Part shown: positions 33,471-45,509 of the stretch, in pieces
How positions within the stretch are numbered: the stretch's first letter is position 1
Layout: each line of letters begins with the position of its first letter
NCBI GenBank assembly: GCA_033060915.1
Contig: CM065378.1
Span: forward strand, 29,283,501-29,347,500
Origin: Euryodendron excelsum
Taxonomy: Eukaryota; Streptophyta; Magnoliopsida; Ericales; Pentaphylacaceae
Direction of reading: 5' to 3'
DNA: 64,000 nucleotides
Made by a program: the position numbers and the translations under genes
The notes under the pieces: model-generated
Database searches by the model: none
Told to the model about the DNA's origin: nothing
The model's input: the letters and a program-made list of their open reading frames with translations, nothing else

Positions 33471-34165
33471 ACCCGATTCCACAATACACGGATTTACTTT
33501 AACCTTAATAAGGGTACGAATGGCCAATTTTAATAATCTAATATTAATCTAGAACTTATGCATATATCATAAATCTTATGCAAGAATAATAAAAGCAATC
33601 ACACAAAGATATGAGATTTTAGCGTGGAAACCCAATACGGAGAAAAATCACGGGACCGAGTCCAGCCAAGCAACGCACTATCCAAGAACTGAAGACAAGT
33701 TCACACTTACAACCCAACCCTATGCCTCACTGCGCCTCTAGGTATTGAATCCTCGATCTTCCCAGTGTGCTCTCATGGTATTGATTGAATCACAATGATC
33801 ACGTATCGACCTACTCATGACACGGTTCTTTAGCAATTAATATTGAGATCGACAATACCTCTGGAATCCACCGCGAACTGTATTGCGTCCATCAATGAAT
33901 CCACAACGGAGATGTTTACCCTTCTTCAATTAAGAAAGAAAGGATTTAGTGCTAGGCTCCTTCGGAGAATGAATTGACCAACAATAAAGAACTTTCCCTG
34001 AGAGTGATTTGAATATTCAATCTGCATATCTCTAGGGACGCACACTAGTTCTTTCTAACAAAATACTTTGCATTGTTATCATCATATGATATTTAACATG
34101 AATGCCATGAAATCTTCAAATTTGCAAATTCATAAGAATCTATTGGGAACCTGCCTTTGCATTGA
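33463..34165 (-). repeat. 3' LTR and adjoining sequence of the second copia element
   Basis: LTR sequence with homology to 35283-35440 over about 33885-34035. Beyond that the two sides diverge, so the inner boundary of the LTR is lost. No gene. Confidence 0.6.
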
Positions 34166-35298
34166 TTATTGCCTAAGTCTATTCAATTTATCATTCAAGA
34201 CTCTAGACTTATTCCCAAGGGCACGAATGTGATTTTCAATCCTCCCATTTTGTTTCTTAGATTGATCATAACCATGTGTCCTAGAAGGCCTCCACAGTTT
34301 GTGGCAATGTGGCTTAATGTGACCTTTAACACTATAATAATGACATATAGGAAGAAAGCTAGTAGGTTTGATCTCAACATTATGCTTCACAGGTGCTTAT
34401 ATGGTGTTGGTTTTACGAGACATGTGTTTGGTCTTCAACCTAGAACAATAAGGCCTAGTACTACCCTTGATATCACAATGGTGGCACGTGGGAACAAACT
34501 TAATAGTGGGGCCTTTAGGAGATATAAGGGACTTACCTTGAGTCTAAACCATATTTGGCTTACGTGCTGGTTCGGAAGATGAAAAAGCTTTCTTTGTATA
34601 TCCAATTCCAGTCATACCAAGAGAGTTTCTTTTAACGTTCCAAATTTTACCAATCTTCTTGGAACTTGCAGTCATCTTCTTGAGAGTATTATTAGATTTA
34701 ACAAGATCAGACTCAAGCTTAGATGTTTTCCTTTCTAGATTCTTATTAGTCTTAATAGAAGAATATAATTTCTTTTCTAACATAGAGACATCTTCCAACA
34801 AAGCTACCTTATTATACTTCAATTCATTAATGAGAACAATATATTCATCAGTTTTTTGTTTTAGAGTGTTCCTTTCTTCATACAAGCTCTTATTAGTCTT
34901 TTTTGCTTATGACACACTTTAAACAATTGTTTATACTTCTGATAAATGTTCTCATCATCACTATTAGAGTCACTTTGATTTGATTCATGAGAATCACTAA
35001 GGTCATCAATATCATCATGTGAAGATGTACTTATGTGCTTATGTGCATATGATGTGCATGCTAAGACATTATGAGACTTTTTATTTGTAATTTCAAGGGC
35101 ATCCCATACTTCTTCAGCGGTTCTACACATAGATATATAACTAAATTCCCCAACTATGACACCGTTAAAGATAGAGTTTAAAGCCTTATTGTTCCACATG
35201 AACTTTTCTAGTTCATGGTTATCCCATTGTTCCTGAGGTTTTACGATAATCTTAGTGCCTACAATCATCTTAAGGGAACTCCACCAACGAATCCACAA
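34166..35298 (-). pseudogene. gag relic of the second copia element
   Basis: The minus strand encodes a UBN2-type gag segment (IVKPQEQWDNHELEKFMWN, then CRTAEEVWDALEITN), a Ser/Asp-rich linker, a coiled-coil stretch (KTSKLESDLVKSNNTLKKM) and a zinc knuckle CHYYSVKGHIKPHC with its second Cys lost to Tyr. The start of gag is missing: the frame runs directly into LTR-derived sequence at about 35285, so a deletion removed the 5' leader. Frameshifts separate the pieces. No pol domain follows. Confidence 0.8.
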
Positions 35299-35690
35299 CG
35301 GAGATGTTTATCCTTCTTCAATTAAGAAAGAAAGGATTTAATACTAGACTCCTTCAGAGAATGAATTGATCAACAATGAAGAACTTTCTCTTAGAGTGAT
35401 CTGAATATTCAATCTATATATCTCTATATCAATCTCTATTAATATCAAACTATGGATGTGCGTCTATATACTTGACAACCCACCAGTAGTTCAAATCAAT
35501 CTTTCTCTCATAAGATTCATGCTTGGCTTCAAAGTCTAAAAGATCCAAACATTTAACCCTAATAGGATTGTGATTCGGACTGATCACATCAAGTTGGATC
35601 GATCCAAATAAAGTTGGATCGATCCAACTTTGGATTGAGCCAACATCGATCCTAACTTTGATCCAAGCTATCTGAATCTTCAATTCTCAC
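35283..35690 (-). repeat. 5' LTR (inner part) of the second copia element
   Basis: The segment continues across the Athila A insertion to 60794-61135. It contains several CGATCCAA motifs (GTTGGATCGATCCAA near 35590-35620), which recur on the other side at 60809-60870. It ends at CTCAC, the Athila A target duplication. Confidence 0.7.
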
Positions 35691-37242
35691 TGATTCCACT
35701 CTAAAAGTGTAATCTTTGTCCCCTAATTAAGTGTTTGTTAGCTTCTATATGGGTATTAGAATAGGTTTTTAGCAATAAATTGATTTAAAGTGGTTTTCTA
35801 TGTGTATTGTAGGTTTTTGGGGATAAAATGGTGAAAATGGCCTAAAAAGAAGGAGTCCGTCCGGACGGATCGTTCGGACGGTGTGTTCGAACGGACAAAT
35901 AACCGTTTAGACGGTTAGACCATTTGGATGGACCGTTCGGACGGGCGAATTACCATTCGGATGCTACGACGGAGATCGGAGTTCCAGAGTCGATTTTTCC
36001 CATTCAAAGTTGTTCCAAAGTCCATTTTTCCCGTTCTAAGCTATCACAGAGTCGTCTTGTTCCTTTTGAAGAAATATAGAGCCGAGATTCTACGTTTGAA
36101 GACCGTCCAAATGGTGAAATAACTGTCTGAACGGTTATGCCACCGTCTGGACGCGTCTGGACGCCATTCAGACGACCTTAGGACGCACTTTGGACGGTGA
36201 GCGCAGATTTGCCCTACAACCCAGCAGTCGAAGAAAAAGTGATATTATGTTTTATTTTAGGGTTTCTGCCACAGGTAGAGAGGGAGAATAGGGGAAAAAC
36301 ATGTATTTTGCTTAGATTTACTTTCCATTGTTGTATTTAGGACTTTGGGAAGGGTTTAGATAGATTTCTAGTGTTGTTTAAGTGTAATCTGTCACATTTT
36401 CTATAGTTCAATATATTTATACACTTTTGATTTGAAGTCAAGATGTTGTTTCTACACTTTGGAAAGCTTTCAACCATGGAATCTTCAAGATAAGCTCATT
36501 GTTTGGGAGTAGATGTGAAGATCTACCAAGGAAGACATAGAAAATGAAAGGGGAGTCTTTAATCTTGTTGAATATCTCTTTTGCATCATTTTCTCTAATT
36601 ATATTGGAATTAATTGTTGTAGAAATCTTAGATCTATAATCATAGTTAGGAACATATGATTTATTTCTAAGGAACCCATTAATGGTGATAAAACTTAATT
36701 CCAAAATAATTAGAGATCCATAAATTTTAAAAGCTAAATTTTCCGAATCAAGGGCCTTTGGACGGTTCTTGATTTGAGTTAACCCAAACTCCCCCTTTCA
36801 AATTCCGTGCTAGAATTGGTAGATTGGAACATTTGAACCCAAACCCCCTTTTTAATCAAGTTAAATTCTTACTTGTGCTCATTTGGAATTTCGGTTAAAT
36901 CAAGAGTTAATTTAGTCATAATTGCGGTTATTGCAGTAGAATTTTCATATTGATCAACTAGCTTTAGCTAGAATCAAGTTGTAGTTTTCAACTTCATTTT
37001 AATTATTTGCCTAGTTGTTAGTAAACCAAATCCTCAAACACCAAAATATTTTTGGTCAAATTTTAGTTACTATAGGTATCGATTCCACTCTTGGTTTGCG
37101 ATTTCAATTTGCATAGGTTTCTAAACCTTACTCGTTTCTATTGCTAGATTGGCACAAGTCTCATGAGAGAACACGATAGTGGGAGTACCCCCACTTAAAC
37201 TACAAGCACCTTCATCACGGTGAGCTTGGAGAGAGCAAGTCA
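35691..37242 (+). repeat. 5' LTR of Athila A
   Basis: 1552 bp, TGATTCCACTCT to GCAAGTCA. It contains the CCGTTCGGACGG-type array (35854-36200). The outer sequence TGATTCC..CTCT...AGTGTAATCT resembles the start of the element B LTR, although the interiors are unrelated. Confidence 0.88.
35854..36200 (+). promoter_or_regulatory. Palindromic motif array in the Athila A LTR
   Basis: The motif CCGTTCGGACGG and variants such as GTCCGTCCGGACGG, CCGTTTAGACGG and CCGTCTGGACG recur about ten times in 350 bp. Most are CG-containing inverted repeats. The same motif returns upstream of the element's env-position ORF. No clear TATA box follows here. A promoter role is inference. Confidence 0.55.
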
Positions 37243-37247
37243 AGTTT

Positions 37248-37265
37248 TGGCACCGTTGCCGGGGA
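37248..37265 (+). other. Primer-binding site of Athila A
   Basis: TGGCACCGTTGCCGGGGA lies five bases after the LTR. It is one base from the TGGCGCCGTTGCCGGGGA site, complementary to tRNA-Asp, that is usual in Athila elements. Confidence 0.88.
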
Positions 37266-37655
37266 CTCGAAAGAAAGAGCAAAGTGTGAAAACAAAAAAA
37301 AAAATTGCAAATCGTAAAAACAAGGTGGGAATTGATCACCCACCTACAAGGGAAGCATCTACGGCTTCGGGCCTAGGTAATTTCTTCAAACTTAATGTGG
37401 ATACCATGTTAGGATTTTTATTTCTTTCTTTTCAATAGTTTCTTTTGTTTAATTAACTAGTAGCATTGCATATTGTTAGGAGCATTAGAGGAGTTAGGTT
37501 AGTGTGCGCTTTATTTGCTAATTGGTGGTAATTTAGCATGTGGAGTGGGAGATTGGAGTTGAAAAGCTGTTGTCCGGTCAAGAGAAAAAGCCGTTGTCCG
37601 GCATATATATATTGTTTGTGTATGATGTGTTGACTAAGATTGAGGCATACTATTT

Positions 37656-39264
37656 GTGCATTTCATTTGCATGTCCCATTGGGCACGAATTGACAATAGA
37701 CTCCTTTTACGAGTCGACTCACCATCACCGGCTAACATACCTTCTCTTGGAATTTCATTAGTTGTAGACCTAGGTGTAACTCCTATGGATGACATAAATA
37801 ATGAAAGTAGGCTACCTAATGTTGCTCCACCCAATCCAAATGTTTTGCCAAACCCACCAATGGGTGGATTGCCACAACAACCTCCTTTACATCCGGCCTA
37901 TGGTTTAGGGGGTGAGAGCATGGAAAATGTGAGCAACCATGGGGACATGGGGGCTCCTCAATTCCGAATGAGAGATTTCTTGAACCCACCGCGGCAAGCA
38001 CCGGGTTCTTGTCTTATTATTCCACCCCACTATGCCACCTTGAACATAAGGCCTGGCATGATATAAATGCTTCCTCAATTCCATAGAGTTGATTCGGAAA
38101 GGCCTTACGCCTTCATCAAGGAATTTGAGGATGCATGCTCCTTGGTGATGGACAACTTGTGTCCACAAGAAATCTTTTTTCTTAAACTCTTTCCATTTTG
38201 TTTAAAGGATACCGCCAAGACGTGGTTCAATTCTTTAAGACCACTCTCTATCCACTCTTGGCAAACTCTTCAAGGAGAGTTTTTGAAAATTTTTTTTCCA
38301 GAAAATAGAACGGAGGCTTTTAGATGCCAAATCTCACAATTTTCTCCAATGTTGGGAGAATCATTTTTTTAGTGTTGGGAGCGGTTTAAAGAGCTTTTAG
38401 TTTCTTGCCCACACCATGGCTTTGTTGAATGGCATATTATCAACATCTTTTACTCTTCTTTAATGCCCCAACTCAAACAATTAGTTGAGACTATGTGCGC
38501 GAGAACATTTATGGATAAGCAACCTTACGAAACTTATTCATACTTTGATTACCTAGCTAATTTGGCTCGCGATTGGGCAACCACCGGGACCCAAAATCCC
38601 GAAAGTAGACCAACAAAGGGCGAAATATCAATTGAAAGAAATTGATGATATGAATGCTAGGCTTGCCACAATGGCAAGAAAATTAGAGGCTCTAGAGTTT
38701 AAGAATGTAAGTTTGGTGGGGAGTGAAGAGCCTAAGGGAATGTGTTGTGCGGTTTGTGAGACCAAAGAGCATGACACCGCGTCATGTCCGGTTATCCCGG
38801 GGATTAAGGAAGCCTTGCATGGCCAAGCCAATGCTAATGGGCAATACAATCGAGGTGGGGGAAACCCCTACTCCAATACTTACAACCCGGGATGGAGGGA
38901 TCATCCCAACTTTGGATAGCGTAATGAGAGAACTTCAAATCCCCAAGCTTATCAAGGAGGGTATAACATCCCTTAATCTTATCAAGGACCTCCTCCACTA
39001 TCACACCCACAACATTACCAACCTCCACCGGTCAAATCATTTCCAACCCAACCCAAACCATTCCAACCTCCACCTCAAGCTCAACCCAACTCATACCACC
39101 CTCCACATCGAAAGCCGTTGGAGGATACTTTCCAATAATTCATCCAAACCCAAGGGGGGGTAAACTCACGGGTTGACAAAACTATACATGACATCAAGAG
39201 TCAATTGACTCTTCTTACTCAAGCTTTGACCCTTACTGAGAAGGGTAAGTTGCCTACATAACCT
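37656..39264 (+). pseudogene. gag of Athila A
   Basis: The retrotransposon gag domain is clear (PRQAPGSCLIIPPHYATLN, then EFEDACSLVMDN and LKLFPFCLKDTAKTWFNSL). A CCHC zinc knuckle follows, CAVCETKEHDTASC, near 38752-38793, then a Pro/Gln-rich tail. Stops at 38064-38066 (TAA where element B has CAA) and 38370-38372 (TAG where B has CAA) and several frameshifts break it. Gag forms the particle and packages RNA. Confidence 0.85.
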
Positions 39265-39285
39265 CAACCCAATCCTTCTAGGAAA

Positions 39286-42200
39286 GTGCATTCCACCAAA
39301 ACCTTGTCCCAACCATCAACAAGCCACGAGAATGTTTCGGCCATTACCACTTTAAGGAGTGGTAAAGCCATTGACAAGACCATCCTTCCTAGGGACCCTA
39401 AGGGTAGGGTAAAAGTGTCTAAGGTAGATGAAGGGTCGGGCGTTAATGAGGAAGAGCCTAGAAAAGAAAAAGAGGCTAAAAGAGTGCCAAGTGAGAAGGA
39501 GGAGGGGAGTGAGAAAGAAAAAAATGAGAGAGAAAAGAAAGAGGTAGGGAATTATGAGAAGAAAGAGCCGAGTGGGTCCATGCCAAATGGTGCGGAAGTT
39601 TTGAGAGAGGAATGTGAGATCTTGGCTCACGCTCCATTTCTTCACCGGTTAGTTAAACCCAAGAATCAATTAAGTTCAGAGATTTTTGAGACTTTTAAGC
39701 AAGTCAAAATAAATCTACCTCTCCTTGAAGCCATTAAACAAGTACCCCCTTTTATGCTAAATTCCTTAAGAATTTATGTACTGTTAAGAGGAGATTAAAT
39801 GTGAGGGAGAATGCCTTTCTTGCTAAGGACATCCATTTCGTAGTCCAAGTCAAAACCCCACCAAAGTACAAAGATCCTGGTTGTCCTACCGTGACTTGTG
39901 TCATAGGAGAACATAGGATAGAGGGGTGCCTTCTAGACTTGGGGTCGAGTGTGAATCTATTGTCGTACTCGGTGTACGAGCAATTGGGGCTAGGTGAATT
40001 GAAACCTACGAGGATTACACTCCAGTTGGCGGACCGATCGATCAAAGCCCCTAGGGGAATAGTTGAGGATGTCTTAGTGAAAGTTGATAAGTTTTATTAC
40101 CCGGTCGATTTTGTGGTCTTAGATACCCACCTGGGTGTAGATCCCTATGCCCGGAATCATATTCCCATCATTTTGGGCTGACCCTTTCTAGCCACATGTG
40201 ATGCCATTATCCATGTGCGAGGGGGTCTTTTGAAGTTGTCTTTTGGAAACATGTCCGTTGAACTTAACATGTTTAACGTGGGCAAACAACTGGGGGATTT
40301 AGAGGACGTCCGGGAGGTGAATCTTATTGACTCGATAGTGCAAGAGCACTTCGACAGGCAAATGGTAGAAGACCCTTTGGAGAGAATGTTGACATTTAGT
40401 GAGGGTCTAGATTGCTTGGGATATGAGGAAGAGGGGGATTTTTTTAATGAGGGTAGTGGTCTAGAGGTGTGTCCTATCATGGCAGTGGGTCAATGGACCC
40501 CCACTTTTGAACCTGTGACCCCTAACCCTACCAAGCCCCAACCATCCAAACTGGAGGCTTTTACGCCCGATAGGAAGCCTTTGCCTTCTACCCTTAAATA
40601 TGTATTTTTGGGTAAAAGTGAATCGTATCCCGTAGTGATATCTTCATCACTCACGGAGGCTCAAGAAAGGAGCTTGTTGGAGGTGCTTAAGAAGCACCGG
40701 AAAGCCATAGGTTGGACAATCGCATATTTGCACGGCATTAGCCTTCTTGTATGCACTCATCGCATATATTTTGAGGAAGGGGCTAAGCCGGTGCGTCAAA
40801 TGCAATGCCAATTGAACCCAATTATGAAAGAAGTTGTGAGGGGTGAGGTGCAAAAACTTCTTGATACGGGTATTATATACTCAATTGCCGACTCTAAATG
40901 GGTGAGTCCCACCCAAGTTGTCCCCAAAAAGTCCGGGGTGATGGTAGTTGAAAATGAGAATAACGAATTGATACCCACCTAAATCCAAACTGGGTGGCGT
41001 GTGTGTATTGACTACCGTCGCCTTAATGCCGTAACTACCAAGGATCATTTTCCCCTTCCCTTCCTTGACCAAGTCTTGGAGCTGGTAGCGGGACGGGTTT
41101 ACTATTGTTCCTTGATGGTTATTTCGGATATAATCAATTAGAAATCGCCATGGAAGACCAAGATAAAACCACATTTACATACCCCTTTGGCACATTTGCT
41201 TACAAGCGAATGCCCTTTGGGTTATGCAATGCTCTCGCCACTTTTCAGAGATGCATAATAAGTATTTTTAGTGATATGGTGGAGCGAATTTTAGAGGTTT
41301 TTATGGATGATTTTTTCATATATGGAGACGACTTTGCTCAATGTCTTCCAAACTTAGAGTTGGTACTAAAACGTTGTGAGGAGAGCAACCTTGTGTTGAA
41401 TTGGGAGAAGTGTCACTTCATGGTGACACATGGTATAGTTCTAGGCTACATCATCTTCGAGAGGGGCATTGAGGTAGATCCCGCCAAGGTCGAGCTTATT
41501 TAAAAGCTACCCGCCCCTAGGAACGTGAGAGATGTGAGATCTTTTCTTGGGCATACCGGTTTTTATAGGCGCTTCATTCAAGCATTTAGTTCCATTTCTA
41601 GGCCTTTATGTGCCCTCTTGGCGAATGACGCTCTATTTGAGTGGACTCTGTCTTGTCAGCTAGCTTTTGATAAGTTGAAAAATCATTTGACTACGACTCC
41701 CATAATCCGGCCTCCAGATTGGAGCCTACCTTTTGAATTAATGTGTGATGCTAGTGACTTTGCTGTGGGGGTCGTGTTAGGCCAACGAAATGAGAAGAAA
41801 TCTCATGTGCTCTATTATGCGAGCAAAACTTTGAATGAGGCGCAAATAAATTATACCACCGTTGAGAAAGAACTATTGGCTATTGTATTTCCTTTGGACA
41901 AGTTTCGCTCTTATTTAGTGGGGTCTCATGTGATAGTTTTCACCGACCATGCTGCACTTAGATACCTCTTGTCCAAACAAGACGCAAAGTCTCGATTAAT
42001 TAGGTGGATTCTCCTTATTCAAGAGTTTGATCTTGAAATTAGGGATAAAAGGGGGTGGAAAACGTTGTCGCGGATCATTGGTCCTGCCTCCCTTTTGAGC
42101 ACCCTACCAAAGATGACTCTCTTATTTGTGAGACCTTCCCCGATGAGCAACTCATGTCTTGCAACGCCTTGAATCAAGCCTTAACTCCATGGTACGCCTA

Positions 42201-43434
42201 TGTGGCCAACTATTTGGCCACAAAAGCCATTCCTCCTCATTGGTCCACATTGGACAAGAGGTGATTCTTTAGGCTAGTGAGACAATTTTTTTGGGATGAG
42301 CCTTATTTGTTCAAATATTACTTGGATCAAGTTGTACGACGATGTGTGCCAGATGAGGAATTTGAAAGTGTAATGAAATTTTGTCATTCTCATACATGTG
42401 GGGGCCATTTCTCGTCGAAGAAAACTGTGGTCAAAATTTTGCAAAGTGGACTCTATTGGCCAACTATGTTTAAAGATGTGCATTCATTTTGTGTGGCGTG
42501 TGATAGATGTCAAAGGCTAGGGAGCCTTTCTAGGAAACACATGATGCCCCTTAACCCTATCCTTGTTTTGGAGGTTTTTGATTGTTAGGGCATAGACTTC
42601 ATGGGTCAATTTCCTAGTTCTTTTGGGTATCTTTACATCTTAGTGGCCATTGATTATATTTCCAAATGGGTAGAGGCAATACCGACACGAACCAATGACC
42701 ACCAAGTTGTGGTCAAATTTTTCAAAGAATATAGTTTTTTCCCGGTTTAGTATGCCTCGGGCCATCATAAGTGATGGTGGCTCCCATTTTGTAATAAACC
42801 ATCAGGGATACTCATGAGAGAGTACGACATTATTCACAAGGTCAGTTTGCCATACCATCCCCAAACATAAGGTCAAATCGAATTAGCTAACTATGAAATC
42901 AAGACAATCTTAGAAAAGACGGTTAATCGGTCTCGAAAGGATTGTTCTTTGCGCTTAATTGATGCATTGTGGGTCTATCGAATGGCTTACAAAACCATTC
43001 TAGGTGGCTCCTCGTACTGTCTTGTGTATGGAAAAGCATGTCACCTCCCGATTGAGGTTGAACATAAGGCATATTGGGCTATTCGGCAATATAATGAGGG
43101 GTTAAGTGAAACCGGCTACCACCGGAACCTACAATTGAATGAGCTAGATGAAATACGAAATGATGCGTATGAAAATGCAAAAATTTCAAAGGCTAAAATG
43201 AAAGTCCGTCATGACCAACACATTCATCGTAAATCTTTTCATGTTGGTCAAAAAGTTCTTCTCTACAATTCCCGGTTGCATCTCTTTCCGAAAAGGTTGA
43301 GGAGTAAATGGTCTGGCCCCTACCAAATTAGGGAAATCTTTCCCTATAGTGCTATTGAGGTGTAAAATCTCAAGAATGGCACACCATTCAAGGTCAATGG
43401 GCAAAGGTTAAAGCCCTACTTCGAGCCTTTCTGA
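39286..43434 (+). pseudogene. pol of Athila A (protease, RT, RNase H, integrase)
   Basis: In order: a TLRSGKAIDKTI linker; an aspartic protease with active site LLDLGSS near 39935; an RT including KWVSPTQVVPKKSG, MPFGLCNALATFQR and the catalytic FMDD near 41300; RNase H with [22 protein letters not shown] and [10 protein letters not shown]; integrase with the HHCC finger (HSHTCGGHF, CDRCQ) and a C-terminal KWSGPY module ending at the TGA 43432-43434. Stops at 40980-40982, 41501-41503, 42586-42588 (TAG for the TGG in element B) and 43363-43365, plus frameshifts near 41100, 42060 and 42750, inactivate it. Domain order protease-RT-RNase H-integrase is that of Ty3/gypsy. Confidence 0.9.
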
Positions 43435-43736
43435 GGCGAGGTAGATTGTGTGGATCTCATTGATCCACCCATCTAGACTTGATGGTTGTCCTCTATGAGC
43501 TCCCGCCCTCCCGTGGTTGTTGTCCCGGTCTCTTTCATGTTGTTGTTACTTTGAGGATAATGCAACCTCTTAAGTGGGGGGTGGGGCGAGCCTGTTGTGA
43601 GCTCGTTTTTGTGTAAATTTGTATATTTTGGTTTGTTTTCTTTTGTTCATGTGCAGTTTTTGATTTTTAAGTTAGTTTTTGTATAATATTTTAAGTTTTC
43701 TGGGTTTTCCTAAGTGTTTTTGAATTTTTTAGGAAT
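43435..43736 (+). other. Post-integrase spacer of Athila A
   Basis: No gene. A polypurine-like AAGTGGGGGGTGGGG at about 43571-43585, preceded by GAGGATAATGCAACC, is the characteristic Athila purine tract after integrase. Confidence 0.6.
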
Positions 43737-43979
43737 TACCATTCGGACGGTGAGTCCGAACGCATACTTTACCGTTCAGAAGGTGAATTCGAACGGTTCC
43801 GTGGCGCAATCATTTCCCATTCGGACGGTTTCCAGACGCGCATCGAATGCACCGTTTGGACGCATTTTTGACCGTTTGGACGCCCTTTTGACCGTTCAGA
43901 CGCTTATTGACCGTTCAGACGGTGCGTCCGGACGCACTCTGGACGCGTGTCGAACGCTTGGCCACCCCTATAAATAAGG
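43737..43979 (+). promoter_or_regulatory. Candidate internal promoter of Athila A (palindromic array plus TATA box)
   Basis: Some ten copies of CCGTTCGGACG-type motifs (CATTCGGACGGTGAG, ACCGTTTGGACGC, ACCGTTCAGACGG and others) fill 43737-43950. A TATA box, CTATAAATAAGG, follows at 43968-43979, about 215 bp before the ATG of the env-position ORF. The motifs match those in this element's LTR and not those of element B. It is inferred to drive a separate transcript of the 3' ORF. The open frame across it is a by-product of the repeats. Confidence 0.55.
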
Positions 43980-44193
43980 AGCGTCCGTATTGAGTTCAGA
44001 CTCACTAAAGATGCTATATGGGGAGTTTTTGAGAGTTTTAAGAGCTTCTAGATGACAGCGGAGCCCTGCCGGAGCCCGAGCACGCGCCCTTGACTCCTCC
44101 ACCCTTTGTTTCACGCTTCCCTAGGTATTCCTGTACCTTTCCTCATATATTTTATTCTTTACCTAGGAGACTTTTTAGGGTGTTTAGATATTT

Positions 44194-45509
44194 ATGGCAG
44201 GCAGAGGGGCCCTAGATGCCCTTTCGGCTGGCCCAGCTAAGGCTGGCCCATCCCCAGCTTATGACATTACTCGCTTTGTGTCGGAGGATGCTTTCGAGGC
44301 ATTCTCCTAGACTTGGATTAAGAGGGGTGTTGTGCTTGAGCGTCAAATGGACTTAGAGCAGTTTAGGGACCCCAGGTTTTTGTGGGCCCAGGCCTTTGTG
44401 GGCCGGGGTTGGGTCCCTCTCACTACCTTCACAGGGGAGGCCATATTTACTTTGCTTACCGAGTTTATGGCGAATGTGTCAGCTTGTTGTATTACTCCAG
44501 GACACGAGCAGATTATGTCCTGGGTTAGGGGGTTTGACATTGGGATCATCCCCGACACTTTTGCTGAGTTGTATGGACTGCCTAGGGTGGCAGACCCTCA
44601 GTATGGTTTCCCATCCAGGGGAGACCCGGATGATTTAAGGGTCATTTCCGACGAGGTTTGCCTCCCAGGCACTGATTGGGGTATGCGTCGACAGCTGGTG
44701 GTTAGCTCATTGCTCCCGATTTACGCCCCCTTGTATATTTTTTGCTGTCAGTCTGTTTACCCCATTGCTAGACATTCTGAGGTTAAGAGGGGTAGGGTGA
44801 GTCTTTTGTGGGCTATTGGAACGGGTAGGACCATAAATCTCCCGTTATTTCAGTTTAGGGCCCTCGCGGAGGAGTGCTTTCACCCGCGTGCTCAGGGATC
44901 CATCCCCTTCACGGTTCTTTTGACGCGGTTATCGAGACTGCATTCGGGGCCCCTGCTGTTGGATTTCCTCGTCTCCTGCAGTTGAGGGAGGCCATTGGTA
45001 GATCCACCATTCAGCAGGGATTGAGATCTCGCAGACTACAATAGCAGTAGGAGCAGTTCCAGCCACAGCCACAGCCACAACCACAGCTGCAGTAGGAGCA
45101 GCCAGGCCTTGTTGAGCCGGACCTTGCTGACCCGGACCAGTACAACCTGATATTCATCAGTATCAGTAGCAGCGGCAACACTTTTAGCCACCCCCGATGA
45201 CCGATCCAGCATTACAGACGCTTGAGCAGATGCGGCAGACCTTAGATATGTTAGCTGCGGGATCAGCATAGCAGTCTGTCGACATTGCTAGGCTAGAGGC
45301 TACCTGCGCAGCTCATTTTACTACACTTGAGGGCTAGATCCAAGCCCAGTCTGAGCAGAGTACCGCACTCCAGGGCCAGATCCGAACAAATTACCGCGCT
45401 CCAAGGTCAGACCCGAGGCCAGACCAGGATCATAGAGGAGTTATTCGTTGAGGTCCGGGCCCTTAGGTCAGCTGTTGCACTGCCTCCAGATGATGATGGA
45501 GATGATTGA
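44194..45509 (+). pseudogene. env-position ORF of Athila A (plant-transposon/PMD-like domain)
   Basis: The frame begins MAGRGALDALSAGP at 44194, has one TAG at 44308-44310 and then runs open to 44985. It contains FMANVSACCITPGHEQIMSW and GLPRVADPQYGFP, which correspond to the 3' ORF of Athila elements often labelled putative plant transposon protein. After a frameshift, Gln-rich and coiled-coil sequence continues to the acidic end PPDDDGDD (45507). The function of this protein is unknown. I see no signal peptide or clear transmembrane segment supporting a true envelope. Confidence 0.7.

Noticed and set aside
34169..34582. Plus-strand open frame in the second copia relic
   Set aside because: It is the antisense of recognisable gag and knuckle sequence.
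43714..43977. Open frame of 87 codons after Athila A integrase
   Set aside because: It lies over the CCGTTCGGACGG array. The repeats are stop-poor in several frames and there is no conserved domain.
44194..45509. True retroviral envelope gene in Athila A
   Set aside because: Position fits, but no signal peptide, cleavage site or transmembrane segment is visible, so only env-position ORF is claimed.
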